Positions 1 through 6,975 of a DNA stretch of 8,036 bases are shown here, in pieces. How positions within the stretch are numbered: position 1 is the stretch's first letter; each line of letters starts with the position of its first letter. A program made the translations under genes and the position numbers. The stretch is from positions 1 to 8,036 of the forward strand of contig JAZGEP010000065.1 in NCBI GenBank assembly GCA_036478815.1. Reading direction: 5' to 3'. The DNA is from DRLZ01 sp036478815. Its GTDB lineage: Bacteria; Pseudomonadota; Gammaproteobacteria; Methylococcales; DRLZ01. Below the pieces are notes generated by a model. It did not search any database and was not told where the DNA came from. It saw nothing but the letters and a program-made list of their open reading frames with translations.

Positions 1-198
1 GTGCCTCTCTTGACTATTTTGACGTATTAAATTCAAAAAAATGGAACTGTTTGTGTGGTGCTTTCCTCAAGTGGGTTATCGGTGGCTTTATTTAGGTATC
101 TCTTCTTTCAATGGGAACACTGATGACTAGGATAGCTGATTTCAGGCCTGAAAATTCGCAATGAGTAGAGAAATAGACATGCTCGGCCTGTCACGCAG

Positions 199-355
199 GA
201 GTGAGGATTTAATAAGTTACCGAAGTTTGGTGCAGCATTTTTATTTCACAGGAGCACTCATAAAATGGGTGCATAGCAGGCTACGCAACTATTTTATGAG
301 TGCTTCTGTGGGATCAAAAGGCAAGTCAGAATGTTCAGGTTATTTCATGCACGTT
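199..355 (+). repeat. Long palindromic repeat element, copy A
   Basis: This is an imperfect inverted repeat about 157 bp long, centred on a two-base turn at 278-279 (GCATAGC, AG, GCTACGC). The inner arms, 247-277 and 280-310, are nearly complementary and share the core AGCACTCATAAAAT. The outer arms pair less well. Reverse-complemented positions 6976-7134 align with it without gaps, with 97 of 130 matches by hand, so this is a dispersed element and not a one-off terminator. Its right end appears to reach past the stop codon of the aminotransferase gene (345-347), so the last two or three codons of that gene may come from the element. Transcribed from either strand it would fold into a long hairpin and could end or stabilise the aminotransferase mRNA. 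The outer boundaries are uncertain by several bases. It encodes no protein I can support. Confidence 0.75.
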
Positions 356-1481
356 CCTTAGCAGCAATGGTTACTCCACGATCAAGCTGTTGACGGGTAT
401 GATAAAAATGAGGTGAAAAACGTATTCCACCACCACGTAACGCACAAATGACTCCACTGTCCTGCAATTTTTGATACAGACTCTTATTGTCAATTGTTTT
501 ATGCTGAAATACCAGTATAGGGGACATTAATGCAGCTTCAGATGGTCTAATCAAGTCTAGGTCTGGATGTGATTTAATCGCGTTTCGCAGGTAATCAACA
601 CACTCCAATGCTTTTTTTTCGACATGCTCTATACCTGTTTCCAACAGTAGTGACAGACTTGCTGAAAGCGCATGGATTCCCAACATATTGCTGCTACCAC
701 ACTCAAAACGCCGCGCCGACTTTGCAATAGACCAGGGTTGGTTTTCATAATTACCGCACTGTTCTATCATGTGCCAGCCATATTGTGTCAATTGTAACTG
801 ATCACGTGCATCTGGACTTGTAAAAAACACCCCCAACCCTTCTGATCCAAGCATCCATTTATGTCCATCTGCCATCACAAAATCAGCCTGACAGGCTTGT
901 ACATCAAATTGCAACACACCAAGGGATTGAATCGCATCAACACAAAACAAAATCCCATGTTTTTTGCAAAACTCGCCTATGCGGTTGATATCAAGACGAA
1001 TTCCGCTACTAAATTGCACTGAACTGATTGTAATTAGTTTGGTTCTGCGATCGACACAATCAAACAATGCTTGTTCTGGTGATGGTGTTTCCGCTATTTC
1101 TGCTTCCCGAAAACTCACGCCAAACTTGGCAAGGGATTGCCAGACAATGCGGTTGGATGGAAACTCCTGGTTACTGGAAACAATGTTATCGCCATCACGC
1201 CATTCAAGACCATAAGCAACCATTGATAATGCTTCAGATGTGTTTTTAACCAACGCAATATCATCAACAGATGGCGCATTCACTAATTGTTGCAGTTGTT
1301 GATGAACTAGCTTTTCTGTTTGCAACCAGTTTAAATAATGTTGCGAGCCGCGCTCAACATTTTCATTTGCAAATGCCTTGATCGCCTGACCTGTGCGCAG
1401 CGGTAACGGAGCAACAGCTGCATGATTCAAGTAAGTTATTGAATCATCATGTGGAAATTCTGGATGAGTCGCTTGCTGCAT
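345..1481 (-). CDS. Class-V aminotransferase / cysteine desulfurase-fold PLP enzyme
   Basis: A 378-residue protein of the fold-type I, class-V PLP-dependent group that includes SufS/CsdA cysteine desulfurases, selenocysteine lyase and isopenicillin-N epimerase-like proteins. Visible landmarks in order are: the N-terminal YLNHAAVAPLP (residues 17-27), typical of the epimerase-like branch; NTSEAL (80-85), which contacts the PLP phosphate; VDAIQSLG (181-188), whose Asp182 should hold the pyridine nitrogen; DGHKWM (205-210), with Lys208 as the expected Schiff-base lysine; and RGGGIRFSPHFY (349-360), whose Arg354 probably binds substrate carboxylate. Length is normal for the family, so it looks intact. 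The sulfur-accepting cysteine loop of SufS-type desulfurases is not recognisable. Cys346 lies just before the RGGGIR segment, not in the usual place. The substrate is therefore unknown. A stop codon lies two codons upstream of the ATG, so this is the earliest possible start; no clear Shine-Dalgarno is seen. It stands alone, divergent from the large secreted-protein gene. Confidence 0.88.
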   Translation of the reverse strand: MQQATHPEFPHDDSITYLNHAAVAPLPLRTGQAIKAFANENVERGSQHYLNWLQTEKLVHQQLQQLVNAPSVDDIALVKNTSEALSMVAYGLEWRDGDNIVSSNQEFPSNRIVWQSLAKFGVSFREAEIAETPSPEQALFDCVDRRTKLITISSVQFSSGIRLDINRIGEFCKKHGILFCVDAIQSLGVLQFDVQACQADFVMADGHKWMLGSEGLGVFFTSPDARDQLQLTQYGWHMIEQCGNYENQPWSIAKSARRFECGSSNMLGIHALSASLSLLLETGIEHVEKKALECVDYLRNAIKSHPDLDLIRPSEAALMSPILVFQHKTIDNKSLYQKLQDSGVICALRGGGIRFSPHFYHTRQQLDRGVTIAAKERA

Positions 1482-1555
1482 TTTCTAGGTTTTGGCTGCT
1501 TTTGAGCTCTGATTGAACAACAACACATCTATCCGCAATAAAAGCGCATACACAA

Positions 1556-1582
1556 GCTGCTAAATTTTCGTAGGCAGAGAGT
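1556..1582 (+). repeat. Partial copy of the end motif of the 1643-1821 element
   Basis: This stretch matches the right end of the neighbouring inverted-repeat element (1792-1818) at 21 of 27 positions, including an exact 12-base block TGCTAAATTTTC (1558-1569 and 1794-1805). The same 12-mer occurs in inverted orientation at 1659-1670. Three copies within 250 bp are unlikely by chance and suggest a decayed or nested second copy of the element. The rest of a second copy cannot be traced with confidence. Confidence 0.45.
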
Positions 1583-1642
1583 ATATACTCACTTTCTATG
1601 CGTTCTCAAACAATACCTCAGCTCTGCAAGTGATCCTGCAGA

Positions 1643-1821
1643 TAGACTCTTCACACATGAAAATTTAGCATTCAGGGTAAGTAGTTTTTTGTGGAGAGCA
1701 AGGCGAAAAACCTTGGCTGTAGTCATTCTACAGAAAGGGTTCCAACGACGCTATCCCCCACCAAGTTTATATACAAGCAGTGCGCGCCATGGATGCTAAA
1801 TTTTCATGTGCGAAGAGTCTA
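1643..1821. repeat. 179-bp terminal-inverted-repeat (MITE-like) element with internal hairpin
   Basis: The arms 1643-1671 and 1793-1821 are inverted repeats of 29 bases with one mismatch. Each begins TAGACTCTTC and ends near TTTAGCAT. Between them lies a second imperfect palindrome (about 1691-1762) centred on CTGTAG, TCATT, CTACAG (1717-1733). It has an A/G-rich left arm (AAGGCGAAAAACCTTGG) and flanking GTGG/CCAC. The outer symmetry centre (1732) and the inner one (1725) nearly coincide, so the whole unit can fold as one long hairpin. There is no room for a transposase. The TA at both extreme ends is compatible with a TA target duplication as made by IS630/Tc1-type transposases, but that is inference. 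The interior resembles intergenic palindromes I recall from other gammaproteobacteria, which I could not verify. Confidence 0.65.
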
Positions 1822-2010
1822 GTATGCAATATATTTACTCTACGGATCAAAAGCTCGTGCTCTCTGTGAGCAAGCGGTTGCAGAAGCGCTCACTATTTGC
1901 TAGGTCTTGGCTGATAGTAAAGCACGCTACTGCACTTCGTCGAATAATTTTACATCTCACTCATCTTCGCACATCGCTCTTCATTCTATTAACTAACTAA
2001 CAATCCAGCA

Positions 2011-2055
2011 TTTTTCAATTTTTGCCAATTTTTCAAGCGTATTTTTGAGATTTTT
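2011..2055 (+). other. Helically phased T-tracts (probable intrinsic DNA bend)
   Basis: Five runs of five T begin at 2011, 2019, 2029, 2042 and 2051, giving steps of 8, 10, 13 and 9 bases (mean 10). T-tracts spaced near one helical turn are known to produce intrinsic curvature. The run lies about 410 bp upstream of the secreted-protein start, rather far for a simple promoter UP element. It could serve nucleoid-protein binding or reflect local AT richness. Confidence 0.4.
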
Positions 2056-2221
2056 GAAACCATAAACCTATCAGTAAATTTTACACTTTTCTACAGCTGA
2101 GATATTCTCCCACTAAATTTCCTTCAACTCATTGAATGATAGACAGTAATAATTATGGTGTGATTGTTGCAACAGAGATTCGCTGGAAGAATTATAGCGG
2201 CAGATTATTGAGAGTTGATTG

Positions 2222-2284
2222 AAGCCAAACCAGTCAACCGTAAAAAATAAATGTACATTTTCAGCTCACCACGCAGTTTGGCTT
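2222..2284. repeat. Small nested palindrome upstream of the secreted-protein gene
   Basis: The 9-base arms AAGCCAAAC (2222-2230) and GTTTGGCTT (2276-2284) are perfect inverted repeats. Between them, at almost the same centre, sits the perfect 12-base palindrome AAATGTACATTT (2249-2260). A run of T follows from 2288. It could be a protein-binding site, an old terminator or another repeat remnant; the sequence does not decide between these. Confidence 0.3.
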
Positions 2285-2409
2285 TATATTTTTTTCAAAC
2301 ATGCAAAACTGAAAAACAGTAGCCTCTTCAATCAAACGTTTTCCCCTTACGCTGAAACCAAACAGCGGTGATTATATCAGTTACATTCAGTAATCCAGAT
2401 TGTCACTAA

Positions 2410-2438
2410 TTGATACTGGGAACCTGTAACAACATAAA
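2410..2438 (+). promoter_or_regulatory. Probable sigma-70 promoter of the secreted-protein gene
   Basis: TTGATA (2410-2415) matches the -35 consensus at five of six positions. After a 17-base spacer, CATAAA (2433-2438) matches the -10 consensus at four of six. Transcription would begin near 2445, leaving a leader of about 20 bases. A GAGG ribosome binding site at 2451-2454 lies ten bases before the ATG. The short leader is plausible but the -10 box is weak, so other start points in the AT-rich region upstream are possible. Confidence 0.35.
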
Positions 2439-2464
2439 GAAACCCATCAAGAGGATAAAGAAAA

Positions 2465-5400
2465 ATGAAATCATGCAACGTCAGCAAAAGAGGGCTTGGA
2501 AGTATCATTCTAGCCATCGCCTTGTCCACAACAAACTGCTTTGCAGCTGTTATCAATGTTCCAACTGATCAACCGACCATTGCCGCTGCAGTGGCCAATG
2601 CAAATGCTGGAGACGTGATCATTATCGCACCTGGGACCTATATCGAGCAAAGCGAGATTATTATAGACAAGCAGCTGACGATTAGTTCTCAATGGCATAC
2701 GGCAGGCGACACACAGTTTATCAATCAGACAGTCCTGGATGGGGTGAATAAATCGAACACCCTCTTTAAAACCATCAATAATCAAGGTGTTAACGTCGAG
2801 ATCAGTGGGCTAACATTGACAAGATTCCAAAAACCGATCGTTATCAACGATATTGCTGTGATTAAAAATAATGTTTTTACGAATAACGGATCCGACTCCA
2901 TCAGCTTTGAGAGCAAAGGGTCTGGATACGTAGGTTTTAATACAATTGAGGACAGCGGTGATGACGGTATTGATCTGGATGCGCAACAAGGTACATTTAC
3001 GATAGAATTCAATACGATTCGAAATAATGCAGACGATGGTATTGAGATCCGTCTGTTCACTAATCCTCAGACGAATATAACCTACGATATCCACGATAAT
3101 ATTCTCAAGGGAAACGATGAAGACGGGATTCAATTGATTGATCATGCCTCGGAAGATAGCGGTAGGGTATTCAATATTTATAATAATATTATCGACAGCA
3201 ATAGTCGAGCTGGCCTTGGATCGATGTCAGATGGTGTCACTAATGAGGATTTTAGTGGAGCCGACATTCTGGAAAGGGTTAATTTCTATAACAATACGGT
3301 TATTAACAATACAGTCGGTGTAACCGGGGGAGACAATTTCATTGCGTTAAATAATATCATTGCGAACAACACCGACGAAGGCATGAAGCGCATGAGAGCA
3401 AACTCGGTGATCGCCCACAGCATTTTTTTCAATAACGGCACACACATTGCCGATGCGATTACTGATGCAGGAATTATCCTGGATGTGAATCCTGAATATG
3501 ACTTACAGTCCTATCAGTTATTACTTGACAGCCCGAGCATCAATAGCGGCATTGCAGTCTTTGACTGGAACGGAGAACAAGTATTAAACCGAGATCCGTC
3601 TGAATTTACTGGACTAGCTCCAGACTTGGGCGCTAAAGAGTCTGGGAACAATGGGAGTGCAGGAAATACCTCACCAAACGTGAGCGCGGGCAATAACCAG
3701 GTGATTTTTGAACCATCGAACTCAACAGTGTTGCAAGGTCAAATCAGCGATGATGGGCTACCAAATCCTCCGGGGCAAGTAATCACTACCTGGACTCAAG
3801 AAGATGGGCCTGGCGTTGTAACATTTGTAGACGAAAGTATTCCCTCAACAACAGTCTCTTTTTCCCAGCAAGGCAAATATCAATTAAGACTTCGTGGCGA
3901 TGACAGCGAACTGGCTGCAAGTGATTCTGTGGTTGTTCGCTATGCGAATGGAGGAAGCGGGAATACGATTCCCATCCAATCCCCTGGAACCACGTTTTTT
4001 GAAGCAGAGGATTACGCTTATATTTATGGAATGGCGCAGGAAGTCAGTGACATTGATGCCTCAGGAGACATGGCTATTGAAGCACCGGATGGATTTGGAA
4101 CGAATGCGTTTAGTGAACATACCCTAGTGATTACTGATCAAAATGTTACCTATCATGTCTGGATTCGAGGTAAAGGGTTTGACCAAAACAGCAATTCAGT
4201 GATGGTTTCTTTTAAAAACAGCGCGGAAACACAAGTTAACGTTTCATCCAATGATACATACAACTGGTTTCAAGTCCCTGGAAGCTTTACTGTGTCCGCT
4301 GGAAGTTGGCCATTAATCATCCGTGCCGGTGAAGACGGGGTGATTTGGGATCAAGTGATCTTCACCACAGATCCAAACTTTATACCCAACATCAACCAGG
4401 CTCCAACTGTAGCAGCTGGCTCAGATCAGTCCATCACATTACTAGAGATTGCCACCCTCGATGGCACGGTCTCCGATGATGGATTACCTCAAGCTGGGTC
4501 AGTCACCACCAGCTGGAGTCAAGTGAGCGGTCCTGGTTCAGTGACCTTCGGCAATACCAACGCTATCGATACCACAGCAAATTTCTCGGATAGCGGGACA
4601 TATGTACTTCAATTGACCGCTGATGACGGTGCATTGACTGCAAACGATCGAGTGACCATCACTGTCAACCCGACGGGACAAATCAATACAGTGGAGGTCA
4701 GGATTTCAACCAGTAGTGACGATGCAGAAGAAAAGAGTGCAACTGGCAGCGTCATCATAGGCAGTAATGATCTTGAGCTGGTCGATAGAGGCCCGGCGTT
4801 GCAAATAGTGGGAATGCGCTTTAACAGCCTTAGCATTCCACAAAACGCAACAATCACCAATGCTTATATTCAGTTTCAAACAGATGAAGTCACGACAAAT
4901 CTCAGCAACCTAAGTATTGAAGGGGAAGCTGTTGACAACGCCGCCACATTCACTACTGCCAGTGAGAATATCTCGTCTCGACCACGCACAGATTCGGTAA
5001 ACTGGAATCCTGCACCGTGGACCACCGTTGGAGAGGCAAGCCTTAATCAGCGCACCTCGAATATCGCCTTAATTATTCAACAGATTGTCAACCGACAAAA
5101 TTGGACGCCTGGCAACTCGCTAGGCATCATCGTCACCGGCAATGGCAAGCGTACTGCGGAATCATATAATGGTGATGCTGCCGCTGCGCCTTTGTTACAT
5201 GTAGAATATATTACAGGGGCAATAGTTAACCAGGCACCAACGGTGTCTGCCGGATCAAATCAGACCATCACCCTGCCGAATGCTGCCACGCTCAACGCAA
5301 CAATCTCCGATGATGGATTACCGGAAGGTGAGTCAGTAACCACCACCTGGAGTCAAGTGAGTGGCCCGGGCACAACAACTTTTGCTAATGTCAATGCTGT

Positions 5401-6892
5401 GAATACCACTGCCAGTTTCTCGGATAGCGGAACTTATGTACTGCGTTTGAATGCAGATGATAGTGAGCTCTCAAATAGCGATGAAGTCACCATCACCGTT
5501 ACGCCAAGCGGACAAATCAACACTCTGGAAACCAGAGTTGCAGCAAGCAGTGATGATGCTGAAGAAAATCTTGCCACAGGTAGTGTTAACCGTGGTAGCA
5601 GTGATCTTGAGCTGGTTAATCAAGGCTCGATGTCCCAATTAGTAGGCATGCGCTTTAATAACCTCAATCTTCCACAAAATGCCACAATCACCAATGCATA
5701 TATTCAGTTTCAAACTGATGAAATAACTACAAATCTTACAAACTTAAGTATCGAAGGTGAAGCAACTGACAATGCCGCCACTTTTACCTCAGCTATTGGG
5801 AATATCTCCTCCCGACCACGCACATCTTCGATAAGCTGGGATCCTGCACCATGGACTACGGTCGGAGAAAATGGAATTGATCAACGTACACCAAATATTA
5901 CCTCTATTATTCAAGAAATTATCGACCGACAAAATTGGGTCAATGGTAACTCACTGGCAATCATCATCTCAGGCAATGGTGTACGCACTGCGGAATCATT
6001 TAACGGTGATGCTGCTGGCGCACCTTTATTACATGTAGAATATATTACAGGGGAAATAATTAACCAGGCACCAACGGTGTCTGCCGGATCAGATCAGACC
6101 ATCACCCTGCCGAATGCTGCCACACTCAACGCAACGATCTCCGATGATGGATTGCCACAAGGTGAGTCAGTAACCACGACCTGGAGTCAAATAAGCGGGC
6201 CAGGTTCAGTGACCTTCGGCAATGTCAACGCTGTTGATACCACTGCAAGTTTCTCGGATAGCGGGACTTATGTGCTGCGATTATCCGCTAACGATAGCGC
6301 ACTGACTGCCAGCGATAATGTGACCATCACAGTGGACGATATTAGCCTGGGCGTTATCTTCCAGGATGACTTCGAGACCAACCTAGGTTGGACGACCAAT
6401 CCCGCCGGATCGGACACGGCCTCGACTGGTCGATGGCAAGTCGCTAATCCGGCTGGCACGTCACTCAATGGTCTGGCCCTACAGTTGGGAACCACGACCA
6501 GTGGATCTCAGGCATTGGTTACCGACGGTCGGGCCGGAAGTTCGGTCGGCTCCTTCGATATTGATAGTGGTGTTACCAGCGTGCGGTCACCCAATATCGA
6601 GTTACCAACAGGAGCCGATTTGATATTGTCGTTCAACTACTACATGGCTCACCTCAGCAACTCCAGTAGCGCTGACTTCTTGCGAGTCACCGTTGTTGGA
6701 TCAAACGGAAGTCAGGTCGTTTACCAAGAACTCGGCGCTGGCAATAACGACGAAGCTGCTTGGGCCACCTACAACGGCAGTCTCAATCAATTTGCTGGTC
6801 AGACCATTTACTTCCTGGTGGAGGCCGCCGATGCCAGCAATGGAAGCTTGGTTGAGGCTGGCATCGACGACCTCTTGATTGAAGCCCGCTAG
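2465..6892 (+). CDS. Giant secreted modular beta-helix / PKD / carbohydrate-binding protein
   Basis: A 1475-residue exported protein. Residues 1-28 form a signal peptide with a hydrophobic core (LGSIILAIAL) and cleavage near CFA-A; no lipobox is seen. A right-handed parallel beta-helix (about 30-390) opens with the typical QPTIAAAVANANAGD and APGTY segments. It contains Asp-rich coil turns (DSGDDGID, NADDGIE, GNDEDGIQ; 163-223) that could bind calcium. Next come an Ig/PKD-like (K319L-type) domain (404-495), a CBM6/35-like beta-sandwich starting FEAEDY (506-637), and PKD-like 2 (645-735). A DNRLRE/CBM96-like module (740-916), PKD-like 3 (923-1013), a second such module (1018-1194) and PKD-like 4 (1201-1291) follow. 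The last domain (1297-1475) is a jelly-roll-like module of the type found at the end of secreted hydrolases. PKD-like domains carry ISDDGLP-type motifs. I see no catalytic site I can assign. The likely role is extracellular polysaccharide binding or adhesion; a beta-helix lyase or epimerase is possible. The start is supported by GAGG ten bases upstream and the signal peptide. Confidence 0.9.
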   Translation: MKSCNVSKRGLGSIILAIALSTTNCFAAVINVPTDQPTIAAAVANANAGDVIIIAPGTYIEQSEIIIDKQLTISSQWHTAGDTQFINQTVLDGVNKSNTLFKTINNQGVNVEISGLTLTRFQKPIVINDIAVIKNNVFTNNGSDSISFESKGSGYVGFNTIEDSGDDGIDLDAQQGTFTIEFNTIRNNADDGIEIRLFTNPQTNITYDIHDNILKGNDEDGIQLIDHASEDSGRVFNIYNNIIDSNSRAGLGSMSDGVTNEDFSGADILERVNFYNNTVINNTVGVTGGDNFIALNNIIANNTDEGMKRMRANSVIAHSIFFNNGTHIADAITDAGIILDVNPEYDLQSYQLLLDSPSINSGIAVFDWNGEQVLNRDPSEFTGLAPDLGAKESGNNGSAGNTSPNVSAGNNQVIFEPSNSTVLQGQISDDGLPNPPGQVITTWTQEDGPGVVTFVDESIPSTTVSFSQQGKYQLRLRGDDSELAASDSVVVRYANGGSGNTIPIQSPGTTFFEAEDYAYIYGMAQEVSDIDASGDMAIEAPDGFGTNAFSEHTLVITDQNVTYHVWIRGKGFDQNSNSVMVSFKNSAETQVNVSSNDTYNWFQVPGSFTVSAGSWPLIIRAGEDGVIWDQVIFTTDPNFIPNINQAPTVAAGSDQSITLLEIATLDGTVSDDGLPQAGSVTTSWSQVSGPGSVTFGNTNAIDTTANFSDSGTYVLQLTADDGALTANDRVTITVNPTGQINTVEVRISTSSDDAEEKSATGSVIIGSNDLELVDRGPALQIVGMRFNSLSIPQNATITNAYIQFQTDEVTTNLSNLSIEGEAVDNAATFTTASENISSRPRTDSVNWNPAPWTTVGEASLNQRTSNIALIIQQIVNRQNWTPGNSLGIIVTGNGKRTAESYNGDAAAAPLLHVEYITGAIVNQAPTVSAGSNQTITLPNAATLNATISDDGLPEGESVTTTWSQVSGPGTTTFANVNAVNTTASFSDSGTYVLRLNADDSELSNSDEVTITVTPSGQINTLETRVAASSDDAEENLATGSVNRGSSDLELVNQGSMSQLVGMRFNNLNLPQNATITNAYIQFQTDEITTNLTNLSIEGEATDNAATFTSAIGNISSRPRTSSISWDPAPWTTVGENGIDQRTPNITSIIQEIIDRQNWVNGNSLAIIISGNGVRTAESFNGDAAGAPLLHVEYITGEIINQAPTVSAGSDQTITLPNAATLNATISDDGLPQGESVTTTWSQISGPGSVTFGNVNAVDTTASFSDSGTYVLRLSANDSALTASDNVTITVDDISLGVIFQDDFETNLGWTTNPAGSDTASTGRWQVANPAGTSLNGLALQLGTTTSGSQALVTDGRAGSSVGSFDIDSGVTSVRSPNIELPTGADLILSFNYYMAHLSNSSSADFLRVTVVGSNGSQVVYQELGAGNNDEAAWATYNGSLNQFAGQTIYFLVEAADASNGSLVEAGIDDLLIEAR
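4394..6355 (+). repeat. Tandem 834-bp (278-residue) internal repeat, two and one-third units
   Basis: The motif NQAPTV recurs at residues 644, 922 and 1200, at nucleotides 4394, 5228 and 6062, so the period is exactly 834 bp. Each full unit is one PKD-like domain plus one DNRLRE/CBM96-like module. The third unit stops after its PKD-like domain. The two modules are roughly three quarters identical by eye. DNA around the junctions is more alike than this: a 23-base stretch at 5197-5219 is identical at 6031-6053, and the first ~130 bases of units 2 and 3 differ at only a few sites. This indicates duplication followed by divergence and probably later homogenisation. Confidence 0.85.
6361..6892 (+). 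other. GC-rich 3' segment encoding the C-terminal module
   Basis: The segment encodes residues from about 1297 onward. By hand count, 6361-6480 is 61% GC (73 of 120), against 40% (48 of 120) at 5701-5820 in the repeat just before it. The change coincides with the end of the last PKD-like domain. The untranslated 6901-6960 is also high (34 of 60). The encoded module, with DDFETNLGW, SADFLRVTVVG and SLVEAGIDDL motifs, resembles terminal domains of secreted peptidases and other exported enzymes in distant phyla. Separate acquisition of this module is inferred. Confidence 0.6.
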
Positions 6893-6918
6893 CAAGCACC
6901 GTCAGGTTAGTCACCATC

Positions 6919-6948
6919 TGGCGTTCCGTCCAATTGGATGGAACGCCA
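6919..6948 (+). terminator. Strong hairpin after the secreted-protein gene
   Basis: The arms TGGCGTTCCGTCCA (6919-6932) and TGGATGGAACGCCA (6935-6948) pair along 14 bases with a single G-U position and a two-base turn. The hairpin starts 27 bases after the stop codon, a good place for transcript ending or 3' protection. No T-run follows, so intrinsic termination is not certain. Confidence 0.5.
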
Positions 6949-6975
6949 CGATCTGCCTGCGGCGAGTCCACTCAA

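Larger units (their letters stand above)
1482..2464. other. Gene-poor 983-bp gap between divergent genes
   Basis: No credible gene is seen here. From left to right the gap holds an end-motif copy at 1556-1582, the 179-bp inverted-repeat element at 1643-1821, an open frame at 1806-2000 that overlaps that element and is not believable as a gene, phased T-tracts at 2011-2055, a nested palindrome at 2222-2284, and a probable promoter and ribosome binding site from 2410 onward. Regulatory sequences of both divergent genes must lie in this gap. The segment 2056-2221 shows nothing I can name beyond AT-rich DNA. Confidence 0.6.

Noticed and set aside
41..130. 29-codon frame starting ATGGAACTG after an A-run
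   Set aside because: It has no Shine-Dalgarno, no recognisable similarity and is too short to support; nothing around it indicates a gene.
161..361. 66-codon open frame on the plus strand
   Set aside because: It lies almost wholly in palindromic element copy A and antisense to the aminotransferase end, with no family resemblance.
1806..2000. 64-codon frame, considered as a decayed remnant of a RadC-like (JAB/MPN) gene because of LHLTHL and flanking residues
   Set aside because: The resemblance is confined to a few residues and needs frame changes. The start lies inside the 179-bp element. Too weak to call; a translated search of 1820-2010 could settle it.
1643..2055. CRISPR-like array of repeats
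   Set aside because: The repeated motifs are inverted and irregularly spaced with no constant spacer length, and no cas gene is present.
2465..2545. Lipoprotein signal (Cys25) for the large secreted protein
   Set aside because: The residues before Cys25 (STTN) do not fit a lipobox; a standard signal peptidase I site near residues 27-28 fits better.
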